A stretch of 64,000 nt of DNA from Crossaster papposus (Eukaryota > Echinodermata > Asteroidea > Velatida > Solasteridae): positions 1-64,000 of the forward strand of contig JBAIAA010000787.1 of assembly GCA_037893245.1 (NCBI GenBank), in the 5' to 3' direction. Made by a program: the position numbers and the translations under genes. Below the pieces are notes generated by a model. The model was not told the origin of the DNA and did not search any database. It saw only the letters and a program-made list of their open reading frames with translations. Below are positions 38,201-50,200 of the stretch, piece after piece; within the stretch, counting starts at the first letter, position 1; the number at the start of each line of letters is the position of its first letter.

Positions 38201-41200
38201 GTTACTGCTCAGAAAATCTGACAGCTGGCTTACTGCTTCGAAAAGTTCTGCTCTGTGATTGCCATCTCTCTTTTTGAACTGCTTAACCACACTTTGGGCT
38301 AGTTTGTCAACTTCCACATATTTTTGTTTACCATTTTCAACCAGCCAAGATTCAAGCATAGACCATTTGATGTGCCACAGAGCCTCATAGGTCAGTTGGT
38401 GTCCTCTAACGGCGCGGTAATAGGCTTTGCCTTGAAGCATGGTTTCAGTCGTGTTGGCTGCATAAACACCTGCCTCTGTCCACAGATCATCGAGCCCAGC
38501 ACTTTCCATGTGTTGACCAATATAGCCTTCAGGAAGTTGAAGCAGACATGGAGTCCTCCCATGAGAAAAATGACATTCTCAAACTTTGGATTCGCCCATA
38601 CGAGTTCTTTTCCTCTGCTGTATAGTGGCTGGTCCGCTGTGATGATGGTGTGTTTCTGACCTGTGTGGTTTGAAATGTCCACAAAGCGATTGATCACGGT
38701 GAAGAGTGTGTCATTGTCATCTGCTGGTGCCTGAAGAATGGGTAGCATCCCTGCTGTTGTCACAGAAGGGTCAACTATACTGGTGGCTTCATTGAGTGCT
38801 CCCCATGCAGGAACAGAACGATCCTCTCCATCATCATGTATGCGTGACACTACCCATGCTAAATCTTTTGCCCGTGCCTTTGGCCTTTCATTGCAGATGG
38901 TGTTGAACCACTCTGCCTCAATTTCCTTCTCACCACTAAACGAATGTGAAGGCCTCCTTCCTGATGGCAAGGTAGCATGATCAAGTCTTTGAAACTCCTG
39001 CAGAGCATCAGGCTTGATAGCCCTTGCTCTCAGGATGTGCTTGCTTTTTGGATCACCTTGACCTTGTTGTGGGGCAGGTCCTCTTTGCCATACCATCATC
39101 TGTGTGCAGTGGAAGGTGTTTTTTCCATCAAGTGTTGCTTCCAGGACATCAATGTTGTCACAAGAGCAGTGGATCATCCTCTCTTTTACAATATTGTCTG
39201 GGACATAAACATTGCCGTTCTGTGCAAATCTCTTGAGAATGTCATGAGCTATGGTTGTGTCAATTCTCCGCACAGTGTCGATACCGATGGTATGGTTGGC
39301 TGCATGAAACAAGTCAAGAAGTGCTTCAGAGCGGGTAGCTTGGTGGAGAGCAAGACCCAAACCAACATGCTTTGGCGTCAACTTCCCTTTATTGGAAACA
39401 GCAAAGACGATGTCTTGGGCAATACTGCATACAGTCTGCTTGACACTGTCGTCATCTTCAATGCCCCCAAACAGCAAGCAAAGAAGAAGATACAGGCTGT
39501 TTGGAATTACTTGATCCACGTGTTCTTGATTAAGTTCTTGCCAGGTGCAAGAATGTCCTGGCGTGTCAAGCAGATCTTTTAAAGGCTATAATTTATCACT
39601 GCACGATACCCCTATCGTGTAGGAACCTGGTATAACATATGAAAAAGCCAAATTGTACAAATGTTCAACATTTTAACTCATTGCAAGTTTGTTGACTGTG
39701 TTGGAGTCTGAACAATGTTTTACATGGAACGATTGGGAGTACAAACAATTTTGATATCAGACATACAGTTTTTGAGCAACTTGTCAAACTATAAACCCAC
39801 TACGCGTTTAAATATACTGCGTGAATAACATAACTTCTTGTTTCATTACGCCATTATGGTGTATTATAAAATGTGTGTTATAATTTTTTTTTTATTAAAA
39901 ACTCCCTGGGTATATTTACCTTCCAACAAAAAGTTGTTTGAAACAATTATATGCACTATTGGGATAGGGAGTGCAAACAACTTCGATATACTTAAGATAT
40001 GCACTTTTTGAGAAAATCACACTTTTAAGTTTCATTTTGCTATACATTTGTGTACAAGATAAAAGATTAACTTTTAATTTCACAGCTTTTATATGTCGAT
40101 ATGATGATAAAAATAAATTGTATTGATAGATCTACAACTTGGGGTCAAGTTTGGTGCAAAATCCAAAAATACAAATGTTGACCTTATTTGACCTTTTTGA
40201 CCTCGAAATGACCCTAAAATTCAAAATCAAGCGTGGCATCCACCCTAATCGTCTTCCTGATCCCATGAACAATAGATCTAGCATGGATGCCGACTATTAA
40301 CAAACAATGCCGTGGAAACTTTTTTTAGAGGACTTTTTCAAGTTTGGCTGGTCTACTAATTGGTAATTGCTTGAAGTATCATTAATGGGTAGATTTGGGG
40401 GTTGTATTTCATAGTAAATATCGTTTAACTGGCCTGTCCGAAGTTTTACAATCATGGATGCCGAGAAAAGCACGAAAAAACAGCGTTTGTTTTCAACCGG
40501 CGTTGGGCAGTTATTCTTATGTTATCTTTGTTTTTTCGCGATCGCCGTTCGCCGACCAAAAGTCGAAATTTTAAAACATTAAATATGTTGAATGGCCCCT
40601 TAATTATATGGATGTGTACAGTAGTTATTTGTACTGCTCAGTCACACGGCCCTTGGTTAAACGAAAACAGATGCTACAAAATATTCACATTAATATCAAT
40701 CCTAGTACATGTACTATGGGTGCACAATTACCACAATCAGCTTGTTCAAGTTAGACATAAATATCTTCCACCAATCCATTATGTATGGCTGAAAGCGTCC
40801 AATGTAGGCAGAGGGCATGTCCTTCCTCAGAGCTTCTGGGTCCATCTTGTCCAAAGAAGGTTTGACCAACTGGGGCACCTCTTTAACGTCTGGAACTGTC
40901 TGTGTCAAGACAAATGAAACACCCAAAGAAATAGTAGCCGTCCGCTTATTTATTTAACTGACTCCCAGTAAATGTAACGGCGTAAATATAGTATTTGTCT
41001 GCTTTATTTAAGGGAGACAAGATATATTAAAAGAGATATAACCTTCAAACAGAGAAGACCAAGAACATCTTCAACGCCTGGATCTCCGTTTTCCTCCGTT
41101 TGTGCCGGCTTTGGGTACCACTCGTCAGAAGACCATAGTCTGTAGTGCATTCTTACTCTGCCTTTTACAGACTTGAACCGGAAACAGTGAGGCTTGCTGT

Positions 41201-44200
41201 GATTGGCGAATGTACCATACATGTGTGGGGCCAACCACTCCTTTATGTTGTACACCTCACGAACTTCGAAAGTAGAAATCTCTGGAGAGTAGCTCCCTCT
41301 TATAGTGGTGTATAGATCTGATACAAGAAAATAACACGTTAATACAAGAAATATAAGTGCCAGCGATTTAAACCTGCTATTTCTAATTCTGAATTCATAC
41401 ACATTTGCTTTTAAATGGAACATCTAGAATACAGTAATTGTTGCGGTCAGTCCCCTCTTCCTAATCACTCTAAACTAGAAACTTTATCACGCCACCCGGA
41501 AAGAATTATGACTTTTGCTTTACCTTCCAAGGTGTATACATTGCTCTTTCTGATTTTAGTTGCAACTCTGGAAAACATTTGATCCACATCTTCATGCGTG
41601 TGGCCAACAGGCAAAAAGTTGATGCAAACCTGTCCAAACACACATTAAATTGTGCATGCAATAAGTTCAATTTAACAGCTGTGCAATAAAATGCATAGGC
41701 CTACAGAAGGAAAAAATTATTTTAAATATTTTTAGTCGATGTTTTAATTGCATCAGACTCCGGAGAGAGACTTTAATCGGTGTTTTCATGTTTGCACATA
41801 AAACACATTTTCTGTTTTTGTATATCTGATTGTTAGACTACATCTATCAACTTCATATATTTTACAATAAAACCAAAAAACACTTAAAAATGTAACGTTT
41901 TATCTCGAGACCGGTGTACCGTTATACTCAACCAGCAAAGATGCAAAGCACAACACGTAACGGTTTTTATTCTCTCTTGAGCAGTTATCCAGCTGTAGGT
42001 GTAGCGTATGGCCTAGATGAGACTTGTTGATCCACAGGGTTTTAAGTAGTATGTTTAATGTCAAATTCGGATCATGTGGAAATTGCTTCAAGTCAATGTA
42101 AGCCAGTGGAACCTTTCCAGACGGGACATCGGTATGAAGGATCGCACCTGAAAAGGAACACAGAAAGCCATCTTTAAATATGATACTGTGTACTCTTTTC
42201 AGTAATTAAATATGATGTTGTCTATCACCGAAACACAGTTAGTACGCAGAATTAAACTTGTATTATAACCAGTTCGACCTGAACCCGCCTCGGGTCGAGT
42301 TTCGTTAAAAATAATCTCGCACCTCGGCTCGGTGAATGTTACTATAATCCCGGCGCAAACTGGTTAAGTTTATATTACATAGTGCTTCTCGCCTGGTGAT
42401 TAAAATAACAGTATGCATATACTCACCTGTAACGTGAGTTGGAAGCCTTGTCAGGCATTGTGTGGCCTTGTCAACTTGGACTAAGTGAGGCAAGTCCGTC
42501 TTCCTTTGGTCCATTCCATCAATGATGAGTGCGACATGCTCTCTGGGCTCACTACGTGCTAAGTCACGGCAGTGATGATACTGCTTTCTTTCAAGTCTGG
42601 TTTGTAAACAAGGACAAATACATTTCATTTTGTACTTATATCGTGAAACTTTTGAAGTAAAGAAAACAATTGCAGAAGGGAAAGTTTAATTTGTAGGCCT
42701 ACTTACTTCACTCTTTCATCGTGAAGTGCCTTCAAACCCCGGAGGTCTGTTCTTTCCTTCTCACTGATACTGCGCCTGCTGCATTCTTCCAGCTCAACAC
42801 AAGTAGTGCAGACTGTAAAATCTGACCCCTTCAATTAGAAATCAATAATCGGTTAGAGATGTCCAGACCCGAAATGCTATTATTTTTTTCAAGTGGGTCA
42901 TGTAGAAACGTTAACCTTCTTTTTTATGGTCCATTTTATGGTTCATGGTCTCAAATAATTACTGTTTCTTACGGTTGTCAAGTACCTTTCTGATCTCTAC
43001 TTTTGGGAAATGCAGTCTCCATAAGCAAGTGAAGTATCCGTATGAAACCGTGGTGTCGATCCCTCTGTCAGCAAACTCGGCAATCATTCTTCTGTGAACT
43101 GCTCTTTTATCCCAAAATGAGGGAAGTCGAACCACATCCCTATCTGGCAAGTAATCACCAACAAGATCGAAAAGTGATTTCATCCATCCAATGGCAGAAC
43201 TCGTCTTCTCCTGCTGGCTGAATTTCCCGGTGTTCCCGTGCCTAATGTGTTCCACACCACATGCGAGCAGACGCTGACACTCTCTGAAACGCCATGATGA
43301 CACCCCAAAGATTAAACACCAAGCAGTATTGCAAATACGGTGTCCCCGAATCATCATGTAAATAGTCAGGCAATGCTTTGCTTGCTCTGTTGGAGACTTT
43401 AAGAAGGCCCTCAATTGTGAAATGATGAAAGATTTTTGCTCAGATTCATTTTTCTCTTTCATAGATTCTTGGCAAATCTTGACATCCTTTATTGAAAGAA
43501 GCTGCAGACAGTTATTCGAACAACATTTGCTGTTTAAAATGTCCAGGGGTACAACACTGACATTGATGTGATGTCTCGGCCTTTTTGCAGGTGTCGATGA
43601 CGCACATGGACATGCAGGTCGTCGTTTAGGTGTGTCGTCAAAATCTGTGATATTAAACGTAATTCATCAACACTGTTTTTTACCTAATAATGTAACATTA
43701 GGACAAATTAAGTTATGCACTTTTCTGACAGACGTTTGTTCCTTGTCTGTGTAATTAAAAAAAAAATGTGGTTGGCCGGTTAATGTCTGAGATATTTATG
43801 ACCTAACTCCCTAGAGTGTGTGCAAAATTATATTGATTTGGGAGGATTTGGAAGGGTTAGGGAATGTCTCCCGCAAAACAATAAATGAAATAATGCATTG
43901 TAATTAGTCCTACCCTGAAACGATGGTACATCTGAATTTGGAAACGATGGTGTTTCATCTTCATCACAGTCTTGTTGAAAGGTTGACCACTCGAATGACT
44001 CGTCAGCATGACTGTCTAACGTTGAGAAATCTTCGTCATTTGTTGTCTCTCTTGAAATCGAAAGCACGTCGTTTAAGTCATACTTGTCGTAATCTAAGTC
44101 ACACGTCGCGCTCCAACTGCTAAGACTGGAATTTGCAGCCATCTCCACAAGTACGTCCCAGGTCCGTGAAGAAGAATAGGGTTATGCGCTATAGCGTTCA

Positions 44201-47200
44201 GGTGGTACGCAGGGGTGTACGTACGTGTACGTGCAGTCATACGTTTTGTGCGCGCGCTGCACTTTGAAACTTTTGAACGAGGCGCGGCCTAGTACAGTAC
44301 AAGACATGCTTTGTTCGCGTACAGTCGTGTACGCGCGCGTCGTGGATAGTGCGTATAGTCGGGATAGTGCAAACGTACGTACTCCACGATTCGTTCATCA
44401 CACTTCATATCGTGCCGGCCAAAGATATGATTATGAGTGCTGAAAAATGACTTTTCCAAGGAAATGGTGGTAGGTTCTGAAGGAAAATGCTGTTTATGTC
44501 ATGGTAACATCTACAACGCCTCCATATGAAAGGCTGGAACATCAACGTCAGGCCTTGAGAATAATTAGGTAACTGTGGGTAGTCATATGGGCCTTAACAC
44601 ATATATGGTCCCCCCCCCCCCCCCCCCCCCCGTTTTGGGGGACCAAAGAAGCGAACAAACGGCACATAGGTCCTAGCCTATAACTTATTTGTATAAATAT
44701 AAGGCCACGAAATTATTAAATCTGGCAACTTTCAAATTAAGTTGCCATTTTTATTTCGTGGCCTTAGGCCATAGGCCGGGCCGCTATGTGTCGTTTCTTG
44801 TACATATCGTTAAGTATTTTACCGGTATTATAACGGCATATACAACAAAATGGACTCCATGTAGGACGTGATTGAAGAAGTTATAAATAGGATTACACTC
44901 CATAGTGGAAATAGTCTAGTTTATTGACATTACGGGCAAGATTTTTACATTTTAGATAATCTTCAAGAATGAGGGAGAAACTGCTCACGCCAAAAACAGG
45001 CTTGACTTTGACTGGAGCAAAAGTGCCTTTAGCAAGAACTTCAAAGCTGACGTGGACCCAGAATCGTTCGTCCACAAATTCAGACAACTAGTAGTAAGAG
45101 CTCAAGGTGAAAATGATTACAGCCAGCCAGCAAGAAATAACACCTTGGACATGTCACAGACACAAGACAACCAAAATACTGAGGCAGAAGAATCCCTGCC
45201 TAGCCAAATCTGGGTGATTAGGTAAGCCTAATGTAATAATTAAAATGTACCTGTACATAATTTTGTTCTTGTTTCCTGAAAATGAAATTATATGAAACGT
45301 AAGGTAAAACGAAGTTGTTCTTTGGGGGAAGGGTTGGCAATATATATTGTTTGGTGTTGGAAATATCACCCAGTGTTCTCTCCTTCAGGGACAGCCAACC
45401 TGAATTGGTGCCAATTGACGCTTCTACGCCCATGGAGTTAATAACAAGCTTCCAAGGAGGAGAAGAAAGGTATAACACCTTGTATGTAAACTGAATGTAG
45501 GCACCTTGTATGAATAAATTCATTTGGGACCGCCATGGAAATAAGTTTTGTAAAACTTGTTTGCCTTATCCCTGCTCTTTCCACTATTTTAACTCGTATC
45601 CTGAATTTATTTCATAATTATATAGCTCTACAGAGATGTATCGTGCACTTTGGATCGTTTCCTGGTTTTTAGTTGTGATTGTTGTCATTTGAAACTGGAA
45701 AATCTATCGAGACAAATTTCGATTTTACTTTATACGCAATTATTATTTACAGCTTGGAAAGCGAGCTAATTTTGTCATCCATTCTCTCCGAACCATTGGA
45801 ATCACCTCCACCAAGGTAAGTAATTAATAAAGAACAAATTGATAACAATTAAATATTAAATGCATGACTACCAAAACCATTATTGAAATTGAAGAAAACA
45901 AATTTAAAAGAAAAAAATTACCATTGTGTAAAATGCTGAAATCGTGTGCCGCTTAGAAGCCACCTTCTTTTTTCTAAACGTGGCACACACTCGAATTTGA
46001 GTGCTGGTGGGAATCAAACATATCTTTGAATCAACAAAAGCAAATAGGATAACACAATTGTTATTTGAAAGCTGATTTAGTTATCTTGAAGCTCATACAA
46101 ACATCAATAGCAAATGCTGAATATTGTGATAAGCCAAATGACACGTTCCAACAACCAACAACTTTAAAATTGGCACTGCAGTCATGGGTTCAGGGCAATA
46201 CACCCACCAATATTCAACTTCATACACGTTTCATTTTTTGGGACACCCAGTATATACCTTTAATTTTCCTATTCAAAACCAGATCAGCTCCAAGGAAGAG
46301 AACAAAACAAGAAGAAATTGCAGTGCCACCACTTGTAAAAAGACGAAATCAAGATGTGCCAGTCTTGGATGCTCGGAAGAAGATGATAAATGACGTGAAT
46401 AAAAAGAAAGTTGGTAAGTGTGTACATTGTATGCAGGTTGTGGTCACTGTGGTGCTACATTATCAAGAGAACAGTTTGCTTTGAAAGTTGTGATTGTTAA
46501 CCTCACTATATAGGTGAGTATTACGAAAATAATGTTCATTGTAAGAAACACATAATGTTATATAATATATATATAATGTTCTCATAATGTTATCTTTATC
46601 TTCATCCTCTTCAAGCTGAAGATATGTACATCAGTATAAATAATTTGGAAACCGGTGAGCAGATCAGGGATATAGATGAAAGTTTTGTGAAGCAGCTCAT
46701 GGCTAGAGTAGAGGATTACCATGACCAATCCTACCAGTCTCTGTGTGTCGTCGTGAAAGATCTCAATGGCCGAAGGTACAGTGAAATCAATGTGAGTGAA
46801 GCATCGGTGTTTATATCATTTTAAATAATGACTTGCTGTGGTCTTAATACATAGTGATATTGTTTCTCTTTAGCCTCTGCCGTTTCAAATATAATTATTA
46901 TTCAATTTATGTGACCATTACATTAATACATACAAAAAAGCTCTTTGTCTTGTGGAGTTTAGTCCGAGCACACTATGCTTTAGTGTGTATGCTGTACAAC
47001 ATTAATTTAGTTTAAATGTTACAGTGCAATGGGTTTAAGTACACCGTCATTGGAGGACAACACCTCTTCACAGCTACTAGAATGCTACACCAGCAGCACC
47101 CTGGTGAAGAGAAGTTTGCCACCCTCCGATGTGTTGTCTACGCTGACGTAAACTATGAAGAGACACTGTGGCTTGCTACTGAGCACAATACTACTAGTTG

Positions 47201-50200
47201 TTTCATTCATGCTACGAGCTTCCAGGAAAAGGTAGAAATGTCTGTTAATATTTCAAAGTACTTGAAGTCAGCTCTCAAAAACGTGTTTTGTAAGTAAAAC
47301 AACATAATCACCTGCAAATGAAGTACAAGTTTCTATTAAGACAAAAATACAAAGTGTGTGAAACTAAAAAACATATCTGAATATTAACACTAATAATAAG
47401 GGTGGTTAACTGACAGACAATTGTTGTTGTTTTTGCCTTTGTCTCTTATGAGTCTAGGTGCAAATGTGCAGGAAGCATTATATCAAGTGGCCCGAATCAC
47501 CAAACAAAGACAAAGACTGGAAACGCTCATGCTGCCTAATACAAGATCAGGTATTGCATTGCCGTTTATTGTGGCACTTGCCCCTTTTCAGTTTGTGCTC
47601 CCTCGTCCCAGGGTTCCAAGCATGCTCTGACGAATGACATATATTAACTAAGAAACTCATCCCGTATGTGAGACCAATGTTTCTCACATTTATGTGCAAA
47701 AGCAAGTATATTTGACCAGGTCACAACAAGTTTATAAAACAGAACAAGCCTTCAAAAATGTTGTCGTATAGTAACCAATGTTTCTCACATTTTATCTTTT
47801 TTTTAAAACAGAAATTGGTTAAACTGAAGACTGTTTTATACCTAGCGACACTGCAAACACGGCTGTACAATGTGTTGGAGGGGGTTTTCGATAAGTTTGA
47901 GGACGGCTCATTGAAGGGGCAGTCTCTCACAAGGAAGGAGCTAACTTCGAAGCCTGACATTGGCCGGTGTTCGTACACATTTAGTGGTTTAGCAGCACTT
48001 CCAGAGGAAACCACACTCCAGCTGCTTTTAGATGTGCGTGATGAGAAGTTGTCACTGACAGAACTCGCTCATGAAGCCACGTTGCTCAGAAAGCTCCTTG
48101 ATGTCCAAAGGGGTTTTGTGGCTCTTATGGGCTGTGTCTCCTGGAAAGAAGCTGTCAAGGACTATCCTGATTTCACAACAAGAGAGGTCTTGTCGCGCTT
48201 CACCAAAAGTGCGAAGGCCGAAGAAGACAAGAGGCTGGTCACATTCTGTCAGAAACTCATCAGTAGGAAACGCAGTGGTGCTACTCCATCACATGTTTGC
48301 AAGGGCAGTGCAGAAGGATTCGTACTGAAGGCTGATGTCCTGGAACTTAACCTGAAGCAGCTGTACGAAATTTGGCCAACCTTCAAAGGCGCACAACTCG
48401 TGATAGCAGACCCTCCAGACGTTTGTCTTTTTTTTTTTTTTATCAATGCAATGTCAATGTTTGTCCTCCAATTAAAGCATCAAATTTTGATTGTTTTCTT
48501 ATTCTACTTCAAACACAATGGTTGAAAGGACGGGTGGGGGGGGGGGGGGGGAATGGTTGTTTACATCGGACGCGGCGTGTACGCCTACGTGTTTCCTCAT
48601 GTGTCGTTTTCATATTAACATGTAGAAACTCTTTTTGTTTTGTTGCAGGAATGGAATCAGCAAGAGCTGAGGCAGTTCATCTCAGTGATCCACAACATCA
48701 ATTCGACAATGCAACTAGATCACTACTGTGTGTGTGTTCTCTGCACAACGCAGCAACTCGCAAATATGCAAGAAACACTGAGCAATTCAGGATTTTTCAA
48801 AGAGGTTGACGTGATATACTATCATATCAAAAACAAGAAAAATGGTAAATACAGACTTTTAGTATCGTGCATTTAAATGTCAATTAAATAAACAGCTTTC
48901 TGGTCCAGTAGGTTTAATACTTCATTATTTTCTATTTTCCCTTCCAATCTAGATGCATATGATATCAAAGAAGGCTGACACAAGTTAGTTCAATAAAGTA
49001 TTTTATTTTGTATAAAGGGCATATCTAAGCAAACTTGATTTGAAATTATGGTGAGGTTAATGCAGTTTTTCCCCACCGTCATTTTTCTCACAGTCAAGAA
49101 CAAGTTGACATTCACTGCATCAGTTTTCTGTGTGGTTGTTGCATACTGGACCAGTAAGCACCAGCTAGATCCAACTTGGTTCAACATCAATGGCCAGAAT
49201 GCCCTTAACTTCATAGCTGTTGAGGAGGAGTCCCCTCAACTGAATGATGAGGGGAAACCAGTAAACGAGCACCAGAAACCTCAAGAATTGTTCACCCACC
49301 TCATCACCTGCTTGTCCAATGAGGGAGACACTGTTATTGACTGCTGTTGCGGAACTGGTGAGATTATAATAATATAAACAAGGCCAGACTAGCTAGAAGG
49401 TGTCATAATTATATTTAATGAATTGCTGTATTGGCTTTGATGTTCATTGCTGCCGTTAATACTTGCAACCGATAAAAACTGTTGGCAATTAATGTTTTCA
49501 TTGGGCGACGTTTAATTAATTATCCGCCCGGCCTACATATTAATTATTTCGTTTTCAAACATTATTCTTGTTCACCGTGCAGGTGCTGCAACGATTGCAG
49601 CTATCACAAAAGAACGTTCTGTGGTTGCCGTGGACTGTGATCAGGACCAAATTGTACATGTCAGGGCAACATGTCTGATGTTATTTGGGGATTCAGAGTA
49701 GTATGGGGGAAGAGTGCAAGATGGACGAAAACGTTTGAAAGTAAAAGAAAATGTAATATTTGTCCCGAAATTATTTGGACTAGTGCAGTGCCCATTGAAA
49801 ACGTGCCTGTTTAAAATGGGTAAGTTGCCCTCCAGTATTGCAGCCTAAACACTTCCAAAGTTTTTTTTCTCTGATTTGTAATGATTTGCGGTTAAGTTGA
49901 TTTGTGTTTGTACAAAACGAGAAACTGATATGTCAACATTAAAGCCGAATGTCTTGATATAAATAGGCAGCACGCGATAACCTCTCTATGGTATAACATA
50001 ACAAAATGTGTTGTTATCTACACCTTATGCACTGTTGGTGATCTCCCCTTCAGAAAATGGTCGAGCCCCACCGCATAATTGCACAATTTCCCGTCTTCAA
50101 AAAAATATGGTAGAGCCCATCTAGTATCTAGTACTGCAGTATGTGTAGTACATGTACACATAATTGCCAGGTTTGCAATAAGTGGGCTTATGAACAATCT

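Larger units (their letters stand above)
35175..40358 (-). mobile_element. Autonomous transposon encoding FEN1-like nuclease-CXC protein, ~590-bp TIRs
   Basis: Left arm 35,175-35,765 and right arm about 39,778-40,358 are long inverted repeats: shared boxes include ATCCATGCTAGATCTATTG, GGTGGATGCCACGCTTGATT and TTGTACACAAATRTATAGCA. The left end has TTAA (35,171-35,174) then AGGTAGGATACACCA, the same tip as the 372-bp element at 5,359. The right tip is missing: sequence passes at about 40,359 directly into the inner part of a copy of that small element. Between the arms is one gene, minus strand, in two overlapping frames. Inserted in the intron between exons 8 and 9 of the DDE-like gene. Arms have diverged visibly, so not a very recent insertion. 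Confidence 0.85.
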
